Part shown: positions 11,561 through 23,868 of the stretch, in pieces | Position numbering within the stretch: the stretch's first letter is position 1 | Layout: every line of letters starts with the position of its first letter | Origin: Eucommia ulmoides | Taxonomy: Eukaryota > Streptophyta > Magnoliopsida > Garryales > Eucommiaceae | Assembly (NCBI GenBank): GCA_016647705.1 | Contig: CM028328.1 | Coordinates: 3,311,311-3,375,310 of the forward strand | Direction of reading: 5' to 3' | Length of the DNA: 64,000 bases | The notes under the pieces: generated by a model | Told to the model about the DNA's origin: nothing | Databases searched by the model: none | The model's input: only the letters and a program-made list of their open reading frames with translations | Program-made: the position numbers and the translations under genes

Positions 11561-12060
11561 AATATGTAAATGCATCTAATATCTAATACCTAAATTTAGA
11601 AGACTTTGTCTTGGAATAAATTAGAGTTCACCAAATCTAATCTTTGCCATCTCATTAATTCTCCATTTTCAAACCCATTAAATGATAAAAATAAAAAATA
11701 AAATAAATAAATAAAATATCATATCTCTCGATTTTTTTCAATTTATCTCTCTTTAATATTTTTATATTTAAATAAGTTTTAAGTATTATTTATCATTAAT
11801 TTAATGATTTAATGAATTCAATTGTTATTTATTATTAATATGGTGTTGAGTGAATTTTATTTTTTTATTTAATGAATATTTTATGGGCAAATTTCACTGA
11901 AATCCCATGTCATTTGAAAAAACCTACAAAAACACTTTCTTTCATTTAGAAATTTTTTTTTAGAAACCCAAGAACACTTCAAAATTCCTGCGAACAGATG
12001 ACATCTAATTATGTTTGAAGTATTTATACTTTTATAAAAAAAAAAAAAAATCATTGAATG
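11561..12060 (+). repeat. Dispersed AT-rich repeat, copy 1
   Basis: Landmarks in order: 'atctaatacctaaatttagaagac', 'ctcattaattctcca', 'tttatcattaatttaatgattt', 'gttgagtgaattttattt', 'tagaaacccaagaacacttc', 'gatgacatctaatta'. The same order recurs in the tandem copy 2 and at 18880. Confidence 0.75.
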
Positions 12061-12065
12061 ACAAT

Positions 12066-12173
12066 TCTAATATCTAATACCTAAATTTAGAAGACTCTCT
12101 TTGAACAAATGAGAGCTCACCAAATCTAATATTTGCCCTCTCATTAATTCTCCATTTCCAAACCCATTAAATG

Positions 12174-12240
<67 letters not shown>

Positions 12241-12765
12241 TGATTTTTCTCAATTTAGCTCTCTTTAATATTTTTAAATTTAAATAAATTTTAAGTATTA
12301 TTTATCATTAATTTAATGATTTAATTAATTCAATTGTTATTTATTTTTAATATAGCGTTGAGTGAAATTTATTTTTTTATTTAATGAATATTTTTATAAA
12401 AAAATTCACTGACATCCCATGTCATTTGAAAAAATATACAAAAACACTTCCTTTCATTTAGAAAAATATTTTTATACCTCCTGTCATTTTAGAAACCCAA
12501 GGACACTTCAAAACTCCTACGAATAGATGACATCTAATTATGTTTGAAGTATTTACACTTTTATAATTTGTTTATTTTCATTGAATGACAATTCTATTCT
12601 TTTTAAATAGAATATAATTTTTTTAAAAATATATATAATAAAAAATTATAATTTTTTCACTTACTTCACTTATTTTTTCTTTTAAAAAATAATTCTTTTC
12701 GTTTTCTATTTTTATATTATTTGTTATTCATATAAATGTCGATAAAAGTAATAAAAAAAAAATTA
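12066..12765 (+). repeat. Dispersed AT-rich repeat, copy 2 (tandem to copy 1)
   Basis: Repeats all landmarks of copy 1 about 500 bases downstream and continues further (cacttacttcacttatttt, tattcatataaatgtcgataaaagtaat). An (AT)n microsatellite has expanded inside it. Together with copy 3 at 18880 it shows the full-length unit is about 650-700 bp. Confidence 0.75.
12178..12238. repeat. (AT)n microsatellite
   Basis: About 30 AT dinucleotides in a row inside copy 2. Copy 1 has a short AT/A-rich tract at the same place, so the expansion came after the duplication. Confidence 0.9.
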
Positions 12766-13230
12766 GTCTGTAGGAAAATTTAATATATAGACCTCAAGAG
12801 ATATGAAATTAATAATATGAACCTCCAATTATTATAATAAAATTTTTAGTCTCCACAGATTTTTAAGAAATGATCCTCTATTCTTTGACCATATTTTTTT
12901 CATTATTTATATACAATGTCATTCAATCAAATAAAATAAAATAAAAAAAGATATGAATATTCACATTTTTTATTTACTATTTTTAAATATTTTGATACAT
13001 TTTCACTTTTTCTGTTGTGTGAATGTTCATTATTTTTATATTAACAAAACTATATTTTTTGTTATATTCACATGTTTTCACCAAAATAACTAAAAAACAC
13101 CAAATCAAATACATTGAAACCCCTTAGATATCAAACATTCACAAAAAAAATATGGTATGAAGTATGAACAATCACAACAAACAAAACCAATTAGAAAAAT
13201 AAAGGGAAAAATATCGGGAGGACCCAAAAA
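12766..13230. other. AT-rich noncoding DNA
   Basis: No gene seen. Repeated 'cattcaca/gaacattcac' words start here and recur at 16900-17800, suggesting that both flanks of the 13.2-16.8 kb tandem repeat belong to one older element. Confidence 0.35.
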
Positions 13231-13691
13231 TACCATCAAATTACCGGTTAAACCCACTAATTAGATAATAAACCAAGAAATCCCAAGTTACATATTATTT
13301 GCACAACGCAATCCCAAAAATCTGATCTGTACATTTTCTATTGACAGATTTGCCCTTACAGTATATGTGGCAATAATGTTTCCTTAATAAGGATTGAGAG
13401 TTTCCATATTCAACAAAATCATTTTATTAAAATGAAAATAATTATTATTGTACATATTTTTTTTACAATTTAATTATATATTTATATTTGTCTAAACAAT
13501 ATCTTCAAAACAATATCCAATTCACTATTTTTTTTCATTAGTTTTGAACTTTCACATTCATGTTACATGTAACATGATATTTCCAGAATTTTTGAATGTT
13601 ACATATAATAAGGTGTAGTTATCAACTTTTTTTGGGGGGGAGGGGGGGATTGATATTGGGTTGGTTTTAATGTAACATGCAACATTGATGT

Positions 13692-15061
13692 TGTCACACC
13701 CCACCTCAGACACCTGTCACCCCTGGGCCGGCGTGACATAACATCACCTATCCAACTATATCAACCAAAAATACATCAGATATACCAAATTGTCATCTAT
13801 ACAACATATACATAATTTTTCAACTATAAGGATATTCCTGCTTCAACAATAGGAACAATAAACTAAAACTCATTAACCTCCCTTAGGTTCACTTCTGACA
13901 GCTCGTCTCAAATTTCACTCCTACGACTCCAACGCATGACCCGGATAACTCTATCTAGTGCCAGTAGGGGACCGACCAACTCTTATCCGCTCCACCTGCG
14001 AGTGTACTGCCTTCTTAGTAAAAAAATATTTTTAAAATAATAATTTATTCTACAACATCTAAATGGATCAAGCGGAAGTATATAAACATCACATAGTTAG
14101 TAAAAATCTTCGTAATGTAAGCAGTGAAAATAAAGCAATAAGTATAAGTTTCATTCAAACTCATCTAGCATAAAATAATACCAATCACCATAAGAAATAA
14201 TAAATCACTCAGTATAAGTTAAAACACCACATCTCAAAACATCCCTCCACCACAACACACATTGGCTAGCCATAGTGATCGTTTTAACCTCATGATCGGG
14301 AGTCGCAACGGTACCGTAACCATCCATAGGATATGCCTTCCTAGCGGACCTAACTGCGCAGATCACCACCTACCGGACGTCTCCGGAGGCCATAATATAA
14401 ATCACTACATAATATCAATCACCACCTGCCAGACCACCCTCCAGACAGGACATAATATGAATCACCACCTGCCGGACCACCCTCTGGACAGGCTATAAAC
14501 TATGGCATAGTCAACTCAATAATATCATCATCAAATCACAAATCAATATCCATCTGCCGGACCACCCTCCGGACAGACTAACCAACAACATCGTCAAATC
14601 AATAACGTCATCGTAAAAATATACAAAAACACTTATGTGCCTGTGAACCTAATAAGGACAGGCCTAAATTAATATTTTATGTAAACATAACTAAATCAGA
14701 AATTGTAGACTCCAAATTTCGTAATTTCCTATTTCCCGCGCTTTAATATAAAATTTACTATATCGATCTATTTTCTATCACCATTTTTCAATTTAGGCAC
14801 TTAAATACATATATTAAGGAAGTTTAAAATTCTACCTTTTCCAAAATTTTCCGAGGGCCGTGAGATTGGACCATTAATTTTAGTGAGGTGGTTTGTGCGA
14901 ATTCTTTTTTTTTTTTTTTCTCTTTCCTTTTTCTTTTTCTCCTTCATTTTCCCGCGTTTCCTCTTCTTCCTATTTTGTTTGTTGTTTTGGTTCCTGTTAC
15001 AGCCCCGGCCAACCACCCTCCAATCACGCCACCGCCTGCCGGCCATCCACAACCACTTACA

Positions 15062-15103
<42 letters not shown>

Positions 15104-15716
15104 CAGACCAAGCAGAGAGGCACACACACACCCCAACAGTTTCACACACACCCACTTCTCTCTCTCTACACTCCACTCCGGCGTCAACTCCAGCAACATC
15201 CCACACCACCATATATACACAACATATGAACAACCTCCACCCATACCCACAATTAAACACTCACTGCGGTCCAACGAAGACGGCCGAGCGACACCCTCAC
15301 ACACCACATCCGAACCACTGTCAGACCAACCCCCCCCCCCCCCACACACACACACACCAACACCGGACGACGAGCAGCAACACACACCCATTTGCTGCCG
15401 AACGGAACACTCACACTTATACAGCGGCACCCACACACCGCCCACCTGAAATCGTCGACGAACCATCCTCTCTCTCTAACCCACTGCCGACGATGACTCC
15501 GGCGATCAACGGCGAGTACTCCCACTCTCACACACATGCGGAATGGCCGACCGAACACCGCCGGACAACCACCTGAACCTCTCTCTCTCTCTCCGATTTC
15601 CTCACAGTCGAACGGCGACACCGCTGACCACTTCCTTCTTTCTCTCTTTCTTTCTTTTTCTCTTTTGATTTGTTTCTCGATTCTTCCTCTCCCTCTCCAT
15701 CTGTATATATGTATAA

Positions 15717-15773
<57 letters not shown>

Positions 15774-15842
15774 CAATGCTCACCGACTCGACTCCCTCTC
15801 CGTTCTTCTCGATCCTTCGGCTCCTCTCCCGACACACGCACG

Positions 15843-15892
<50 letters not shown>

Positions 15893-16094
15893 CTTTTATG
15901 TAATTACACTAACCCCCCTTCTTTTTAGTTAGGATATTAATTAAACTCATATTCTACTTTCAATGCACTTGAAAATTACAATTCAACCCTTAAAATTTTA
16001 AATCACACAATTAATATCGCAATCCACCCCGATATTTTTGAGATATCTTAAAATGCGACTAAAATTGTTCGTATACAAAAATCGGGATCTTACA
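13692..16094. mobile_element. Solo LTR of a Gypsy-type retrotransposon (fossil)
   Basis: Starts TGTCACACCCC and ends GATCTTACA. It is flanked by the 5-bp target duplication GATGT at 13687-13691 and 16095-16099. The undisturbed copy of the same host sequence is visible near 16566. The 2403-bp length and the TGTCACACCCC start fit long LTRs of Ty3/Gypsy elements. No internal region or second LTR is present, so this is a recombination remnant. Short 'ccacctgccggaccaccctc' repeats lie at 14400-14580, and microsatellites fill 15070-15890. Confidence 0.85.
15069..15890. repeat. Microsatellite-rich block inside the solo LTR
   Basis: Holds (CA)n at about 15066-15099, a C-run near 15331-15343, (TA)n at 15720-15750, (GA)n at 15751-15773 and (TA)n at 15846-15888. 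These create several long but meaningless open frames on both strands (Thr-His and Val-Cys strings). Confidence 0.85.
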
Positions 16095-16810
16095 GATGTT
16101 ACATGTAATATTAACGATACGAAATTCATCATAACTTTTTTGAATGTTACATGTAACAATCGTATGCATCATGTTAAATATGTCTAAAAAATGTGATTAA
16201 TTAGTTTCAATTTTTACATTCATGTTACATATAACATGTTATTTTCAGTATATGCGGCAATAAAATTTATTTAATAAGGATTGAGAGTTTCTATATTTAA
16301 CAAAATTATTTTATTAAAATGAAAATAATTATTATTGTACACATTTTTTTTACAATTTAATTATATATTCAGATTCGTCTAAATAAGATATTTAAAACAA
16401 TATCCAATTCACTATTTTTTTTCATTAGTTTCAGTTTTCACATTCATGTTCCATGTAACATGATATCTCCAAAATTTTGAACGTTACATTTAATAAGGTG
16501 TAGTTATCAACTTTTTGGGGGGTTTGATGTTTGGGTTGGTTTTAATGTTACATACAACATTGATGTTACATGTAACATTAATGATACGAAATTCATCATA
16601 TTCTTTTTGAATGTTACATGTAACATTTGTGTGCATCATGTTAAATATGTCCAAAAAATGTGATTAACTAGTTTCAGTTTTCACATTCATGTTACATGTA
16701 ACATGATATTTCAGAATTTTGAATGTTTACATGTAACAAAGTGTAATTACCACCTTTTTTTGGAGGGATTTGATGTTGAATTGGTTCTAATGTTACATGT
16801 AACATTGATG

Positions 16811-18303
16811 TTTTACAATTTTTATTTTTTTTTCACATGGAAATCTGAGGAAAAAACGAAGCAAATTGTGCACATGAATATTAGTATTGTTTACCAAATT
16901 TAACTCCGCTATATAAGGAGTCTACATTGCCGCATATAATGCAAGAACTATTTGAGACTGTTCAGTCAGCGCCCCAAAAATAAATCTGAAAACAATCAAA
17001 GAACAAATAAAAAATATTAAAAATAAACCCTAAGATCAATAAAACAAATTCGGTATGAAACATCCCCTAAAAACCAAACCAAATAAAAAAAAATTAAAAA
17101 ACTAAGATCAATGAAAACAACCAATGTAAACATGTCCCTAACCCATGTAAAAATTCATCAAAAAAACCAAACAAGAAACACAAAATCAACAAAAACACAA
17201 CCGAAATGAACATTCACCGATCATAATGACACATTCATCCCAAAAACTAAAAATCGGTATGAATGTTGATCGAACCACAAGAACATCCACCAAGAATCCA
17301 ATGGATATGCATATTCACTCATAATCATGAAAAAGAACATTCACAAATGGAAAAAAAATCCCCAAAATCAAAAAGACCAACAAAATCAAAATAATCTGAA
17401 AACCTGAGTAAGTATTCACACACACACACACACAAGAAAAACAAAACGAAAATTACGTGTTCATTCGTGAACGAATTAACAACCGAAACATTCATCAAAA
17501 AACACAAAAACATTAAAGCACAATGGGTATGAACATTTTACATCCCACAAGGACACATTCACCAAATCGCAAATGAATATCCACCAAAACACAGATCAAA
17601 AAATGAACATTCAAATTTGCGAATGACCATGAACATTCAATCTAGAATTTTCCAAAATCTGAACAAATTTGGGAAAGAGAGAGAGAACGTGATTAAAATG
17701 TTCACCTCTTGTTGAACATTATAGATTTAGAAATCCATTTTCGATCGGAGAACAAACCACATAACCGTTCACTCAAAACATCGCATGCAAACATTAGAAC
17801 CTCCTAACATTAACAAAATGTAAATCGACAAGAAGATTTACCAACTCCCGTGCAACATTCACCAAAAAAAAATGTGAAAGAAACATAAAGATCAAAGAAA
17901 AAAAATATTCCAAAAAAATTCACAAAAATCAACAAAATCAAAATAGATTTAACAAAGTCGACATTAACATACAACAAATTGTAAAATGACCATCTGCCAC
18001 GCCACACATTGAAATGAACGTTCCCAAACACGGCCTTACCAGAACGGCGAGAAAAAAATGTAAGCCATGGACGAAGAGATGAGGAAAATCGAGGTGGGTG
18101 ATTGAATAAAATCCTTACAAGTGAGGGAAATGAATTTTCTTCTGTTTGGGTGAAGAAAATGAAGACGAATGGTGAATGGGTGATTGAATAAAAGGCAAAA
18201 AATGTGTAATCTTGATGAAGAGAATTTGAGATATGAATGTACAAAAAAGAAAGGGTTTTAGTGTGAGAAGATGAAGATTTTGAAATAGATTTGGATTTTT
18301 TAG
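16811..18303. other. Noncoding DNA with 'gaacattcac' words
   Basis: The words 'atgaacattcac(c)', 'aaaacaccaaat' and similar recur from 16980 to 17800. No coding exon recognised. It precedes the CSLC fragment without a boundary I can define. Confidence 0.35.
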
Positions 18304-18510
18304 GGGAACCAACGCGGCAAAGGCCACCGTAACAAGAATGCCAAGCAGCTCACCTGGGTCCTCCTCCCCAAGGCCCACAAGACCGTCGGCTGCTTCACCT
18401 CCCTCGCCTCGGCATCTTCGGTATCACAGCAGCCATTCGCCGCCTCGTCGCCTCAGGGAATACCGATGCAAACTCCGACATTAATTTGGACACCAGAGGG
18501 GAAACGGCCA
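18304..18510 (+). pseudogene. Captured fragment of a cellulose synthase-like C (CSLC) gene
   Basis: The frame from 18304 reads RNKNAKQLTWVLLPKAH, then VGCFTSLAS. After a one-step change of frame it continues as GIFGITAAIRRLVASGNT. This matches the region just before the first membrane segment of plant CSLC proteins (xyloglucan glucan synthases of the Golgi), as I remember their sequence [25 protein letters not shown]. Only about 70 residues are present, with no membrane segment and no catalytic D,D,D,QxxRW domain. An acceptor-like TTTTTTAG precedes it. The GC-rich codon use contrasts with the AT-rich surroundings, consistent with capture by a transposon. It is not functional. Confidence 0.7.
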
Positions 18511-18879
18511 CTGTGAAAACCATAGTCACCGCCCGAGCTCGTCGGCACTGCCGTTCGATTTTTGCATCTGAAAATAGTAGAGACAGAGAGCGAGAGAATG
18601 GAGAGAGAGGCAACGGTTTCCCTAATCAATTGACTTTCGGTTTAGGGTTAGGGTTATTCAGTTTTATATATATAAAAGGGCAAATATGTCCCATCATTAT
18701 AGACAAAGAATTAAATATTAATAATATTTTAATAGAAAACTAAATAATAACTTTTTTACTTAAAAAATTTATTGAAGAGAGAGTGTGAATTTTGGTTTAA
18801 ATATTAAAAAATCATATTTTGTATGCAAACAATTTCATAAACAATACTAATACCAAAAATTGAAAAAAAAATCATTATA

Positions 18880-19500
18880 TTGAATGAGAGCTGACTAAAT
18901 GTAATCTTTGTCCTCTCATTGATTTTTTATTTTCAAACCAATCAAATGATAAAAAAAAATCGGTCTCTTGATTTTCCTCAATTTATCTCTTTCTAATATT
19001 TTTACATTTAAATAAGTTTTAAGTATTATTTATCATTCATTTAATGATTTAATGAATTCAATTGTTATTTATTATTAATATAGTGTGTTGAGTGAATTTT
19101 ATTTATTTTTTATTTAATGAATATTTTTATGGGTAAATTTCACTCACATCATATATCATTTGGAAAAACCTACAAAAAAATTCCCTTTTATTTAGAAAAA
19201 TATTTTTGCTCCCCCTGTCATTTTAGAAACTCAATAACCCCTCAAAACTCCTACGAACGTATGATATATAATTTTGTTTGAAATATTTACACTTTTATAA
19301 TTGATTCTTTACATAAAATGAGGATTATATTCCTTTTAAATAAAATATAATTTTAAAAAATAATATATTATAAAAAAATTATAAAATTTTCACTTACTAG
19401 ACTTTCTATTTTTTTCTTTTAAGAAATAATAATTTTTATTTTCATATTATTTGTTTCTCATATAGGTGTTGGTAGAAGTAATGAAAAAATATTATTTTGT
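18880..19500 (+). repeat. Dispersed AT-rich repeat, copy 3
   Basis: Shares with 11561-12765 the ordered landmarks 'ctcattgattttt', 'taagttttaagtattatttatcatt', 'gaattcaattgttatttattattaatat', 'gttgagtgaattttattt' and 'tcatataggtgttggtagaagtaat'. It lies about 6.8 kb from copy 2 in the same orientation. Confidence 0.7.
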
Positions 19501-19912
19501 ATGTAAGCAATTTCATATACTAAACGAGTTAAAAAAAATCAACAAATTGTTAAAAATAACAATTAGAAAATTCACAAGCCCAATATGTGAACATGAGTGA
19601 AACTATTACTAAATAAAGTCTCATGTGAAGACTTCACCTAACAATTAAAAAAAAAAAGTAAATGAATAAATTTATAAATTTTATAAATAAAAAAATATTT
19701 AATTCTCAGAATTATTATTTTTTTTTCAAAAATATAATAGCAAATAATCTTTAAATGCTAAAAGAAGATTTGCTTGTATTAACATATGATTAATATAAGT
19801 TTTTCAAATAAAAATATCTTACATTGATCTTGTAAATAAATAATATTAAATAAAAAGACTATTAAATTATTAAATTAGATAGGTATTATATTTTTTATTT
19901 CTAATACTAGCT

Positions 19913-20086
19913 TGTTAATGTTAATGTAATATATGGGCTTGGCCCATTAGATCAAAACCTTAACCCTAGGGTTCCCTTAGTCTTCTATAAATAATCCTAT
20001 TATATATCTCTATAATGTACACTGTTTTCCTGAAAATCTATACAATCGTTTCATGTTCACCATTCCATTTCTCAATTATTTTAACA
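19913..20086 (+). repeat. Short LTR remnant with primer-site-like sequence (fossil)
   Basis: This 174-bp block starts TGTTAATG, ends TTAACA and is followed by TTATATCAAGAGCC, which resembles the usual tRNA-Met primer site (TGGTATCAGAGC). Size and layout fit a Copia LTR plus leader. No second LTR or coding region was found, so it is a broken piece. Confidence 0.45.
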
Positions 20087-21610
20087 TTATATCAAGAGCC
20101 AACTTTTCTTGGCCCTATTTTTGGTAAAATTCTCAAAACCCTAATCCTCTAAAGTCTTTCGCCGTCACTTTTTTCTCCAGTATCAACTGCTATAGGCCTC
20201 ACCACAGCTCCAGTATCAACAACCATCACACCACCGTCTTCTTCTTGCAGAGACGAACACAACGCCACTAAAATCACCGCTACTGGACTTCTCACACGCC
20301 ACCAAAAGAAAGCAGTTCTTGCCACCACTATTGTTACTAATTTTGTGGTCCACTACCTCAATCGGTGCTCTAAATTCATCAACGGCCATACCATCAGAAT
20401 CGTCTCGACAAGACGAGTCCAACAAAACAAACCCCGACCTATTCTGGTGCCCCATGCGCCCTCATGCGCGTCGTCACCGTGCTTGGTCAAATCCATGTGC
20501 CATTGCTGCCAAATAGGTTCCAGATCAGCCCTAATTCTCAGCCACGTCAACGTCATTTAGGCGCCACGTCACTAGTCAGCAGCCTAGTTAAAGCCTCACA
20601 CGTGAGCGCCACGTTAATGCCACGTCACTAACACGTCAAAACCATGTTAGAAGTTGACTTTGCCATGTCAGCCCCCGGTCAACCCTCTTGCCACGTCAGC
20701 GGTTCAACAAATATACTCTTTTTTGGACCGGTTCAGACCCATTTAGACCAATTTTCAGTAAAGTTGGACCGATCCTAGGGTTTTTGGACGTTTTGATTCC
20801 ATTTTCCATCTATGTTTTGTGATTTGAGACTCACATAATATACTTTCCTTTATATTCGTATGGTTTCTATGCCGGTTCACCCATTTTTGGACCGATTCTT
20901 AAAGATTTAATATCGGTTCCTGGATAATTTCAACATCATGGATGCATCTATGATCTCCATTTAATTAAATTCGAATAATAAAATATAGTTCTCTTTATAT
21001 TGTTGATTCGGTTCATCACGAAGATTTGATCGGTTCAAAGGTTTCTCAATCAGTTGTTCACGAGTATAGACCGATTTCTGGATAATTTTAGTGTTTTGAA
21101 TCCATCCGTGGTAGCATTTTCTCCAAATTCATATCGTACAGTATACCTTGTTGTATATCATTGATTCAATTCAACAACGATATCTGCGGGTTGCACTTCT
21201 TCGATTATTCTCAATCCCAAAGAGCCTTGTTCCGGTGGTTGAAGAATTCCACCCTCATGTATTCCACCTCGTAACCAACCAAATCATTCTGGAAGATAAT
21301 GAGTAAGAAGGGGGAAAAAAACCAACAAGAATAAAACAAAGGAAAAGTGAATATTACCGCACCAGGAAAGTGCAACATTGCAAGGCTCAGTATAAGCAAA
21401 AGGAAAGACAACAATTCAACAGTCTGGTTAAACTTGAAAGAGCTAACTAGTAAGAAGAAAGCAATTTACAGACAAGAAAAGTGGTGATGTCTTACGGACA
21501 TGACCAATCGTTTCAGAAGATCAAAGAGCAGATGAACAAAGTATTTGCATGGGAAAAATAAAATGCATGGGAAAAAAAGGGTAAATGGAATATCAACTAA
21601 CAGAAAAAAT
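20087..21610. other. Noncoding DNA, possibly leader of the LTR remnant
   Basis: Repeated 'gccacgtca' and 'gaccggttca' words at 20550-21070. The open frames at 20216-20560 overlap each other on both strands and show no domain. No gene supported. Confidence 0.4.
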
Positions 21611-21625
21611 GGTATTAAATGTTAA

Positions 21626-22369
21626 TTAATTATTTGTTACATATCCAAAATCAAGATTAAATATAGAAAGTAAATTAGAAGGGTCTACAATAGGAGCAAG
21701 GTTCAGATCAGCAGCAAAACTGGTTATCAACTCAGCAAGATCAATAGCGATAGCGGGGTTAACGGACGAGATGATCATTGGCTCAGAAAACCCTGCAGGT
21801 TCTACGACCTCAGCAACTTCTACCTCTGTTGGGTCAACTTTATCACCTTCGATTTCTTCAACCTCATTAACATGAGCCTCGCCTCCAATATTGCTTGGAC
21901 CGGCAGTCAGGGGTTCATCGAAGAGAACGAGGTCTGCATTAGGGAAATTCACTACTACTAACTGGTGACAGATCTCAAATCCCTTTAGTTGGATGTCACT
22001 GGCTATTTTGAAGAATTGATGGTCTCTCTCTTGGTACTTTGTCTCAGCGGCTTGAAGAGTTGCGTCCGATTCCTTCTTTTGATTCCCTTGCTTAGCCGCC
22101 TTAAAATTCTCCTATACAAGTTTTGGCTTGGAGGTCAGATCAAAGCGAGGACATAGTGGCAAACAGTTCGGTACTTTCAGCACTAAGTTGCGTCCTCAGC
22201 TCAGATAGCTCTAAAAAGTACCTTCAAACTAGTTCAGCCTCCTTGGTTTGGAAATCGAAATTCAACCGCCCCAGCTCTTTCGCGTATCTCTGGTTCAGTT
22301 TGTCATCCCTCCGAGCATCGCTTTATTATGTTTGAATTCTTCTTGGCTGAGGCTCACCTTCATAATAGC
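21626..22369 (-). pseudogene. Retroelement-related coding remnant, C-terminal part (fossil)
   Basis: On the minus strand this encodes a coiled-coil region followed by an acidic tail (residues such as GFEICHQLVVVNFPNADL). It resembles the C-terminus of the plant proteins annotated as 'putative gypsy-type transposon'. It is broken by several changes. The LTR element at 22375-28080 separates it from its upstream part at 28081-28720. Assignment to that family is from memory and moderate at best. Confidence 0.4.
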
Positions 22370-22374
22370 CTCTC

Positions 22375-22611
22375 TGTAATACCCAAAAAATTTATATTTT
22401 TGAAAATATTACTTTATATAAAAGTTTAATATTTTTGAGACAGTTTTGTTAATTTATGGTATAAATAATATTTGATAATTTTTTGAAATTAAATGTTTAT
22501 TTTAAATTGATTTTAGAAGTTTTGAGACTAATATGTTATTTAAAATATACTTTTAAGCGTTTTGAATTATAATTAATATTTCTTTTATTTTAAAGGGATA
22601 TTTATATAAAT

Positions 22612-22692
<81 letters not shown>

Positions 22693-23868
22693 CATAATTT
22701 GTTGTCTTCTTTTTGAGAAGACAACATGCATAACAGCCACATAGGTGGTTGTTAACGGAAAAAAAAAAAAAAAAAGAGAATTAAATTAATTAAATTAATA
22801 AGAAAATAACTACTTAAGAAAGTTTATATTCAAAACATGTTTATATGTATGTTAACTGGAGAATCCGGAGGAAAAATTCAGGATAGAATTCAAGAAATAT
22901 TATGGAATTTTGGTTTCGGCTCCAGATTTTAAGTAGAATTTCTAACTCTTTTAATATATGTATTTAATTTTTCTATTGTGTAATTTATGTTGTTATAATT
23001 GTGGAATTTTAGTTGTTAAATTTTGATAAAATAATTATGATTACGTGGAAATTACATGGAAATCATACCAATGTGTTTTATGTGTCGTATTAATTAAATA
23101 CACATATTAAAGGAGTTGGAGTTCTACTGAGCGATGACTCACAACCCCACAGTCTTGATTGCAGAGCTGGAGAGGACGAATCAGCGCCGAAAATTATATT
23201 AGAATTTATACTTGTAATAATGGTAGTTAATATTTACTGTTGTAAAATTGACGCGATAAATCGATATGAATTATCAAGATTAATTCACAAATGAAATAGC
23301 ATATTTTTTTGTTATTTTCAAATGTATTGGAAAATAATGCGGCGTGAAGAATTTTATTCAGATTTCTATTAAATTTGTAAAAATTATATTTATTATTCAT
23401 TATTGTAAAATCAGCTCGAAAATTTGATAATTCTAATTATCGGCATCGTGTGTAAAATTTATCTATTTTTTTTAAATTAAAATATTGATTATTTAGTAAA
23501 ATTATCATCGTCAATAAATAAAACCGTCACCATAGTTTGTAAAATTTCTTAGAATAATTCAAAATAAATTATTGGTTATTCAGTTGGATTTAAATTGTAA
23601 TTATTATATTTATTAGTTACCATTGTAAAATCGACAACTAAAATTATTGCCGGTGGTTGTAAAATTTATCCGATTGTATAGAAAAGAAATATTGGTCACG
23701 TTGTAGAAATTCTTAGATAAAGGAAATGAAAGATTGGTTGCTCGATTTTAGTATACATTCCGAGCTGAATTAATAGTAATGCTAATTTATTTGTAAATGG
23801 CGAAATATTGGGATAGAATTCTTTATAGGAGAAACCGTGTGGCAACCCTAGGAAACCAGGTCGTCACA
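22375..23868 (+). repeat. 5' LTR of the 22375-28080 element
   Basis: 1494 bp, TGTAATACCC...GTCGTCACA. It contains a (TA)n tract at about 22614-22690 that is much shorter in the partner LTR. The phrase 'ctgagcgatgactcacaaccccacagtc' is conserved in both LTRs. Confidence 0.85.

Larger units (their letters stand above)
13361..16810. repeat. 479-bp tandem repeat split by a solo LTR
   Basis: Unit 1 runs from 13361 to 13691 and resumes at 16100. Unit 2 starts at 16248. A partial third copy starts near 16670. Landmarks are 'gtatatg(t/c)ggcaataa', 'ataaggattgagagttt', 'acaatatccaattcactattt', 'aaggtgtagttatcaactttt' and 'gatacgaaattcatcata'. With the inserted LTR and one target copy removed, the unit spacing is 479 bases. 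Each unit is studded with palindromic GTTACATGTAAC words. Confidence 0.8.

Noticed and set aside
14801-15903. Many long overlapping open frames on both strands
   Set aside because: They translate (CA)n, (GA)n, (TA)n and C-runs inside the solo LTR and show no domain or codon signal.
18640-18655. Telomere-like 'tttagggttaggg'
   Set aside because: Only two units, so no interstitial telomere array.
20216-20560. Four overlapping frames of 65-79 codons
   Set aside because: No recognisable motif, both strands equally open, and they lie after an LTR remnant.
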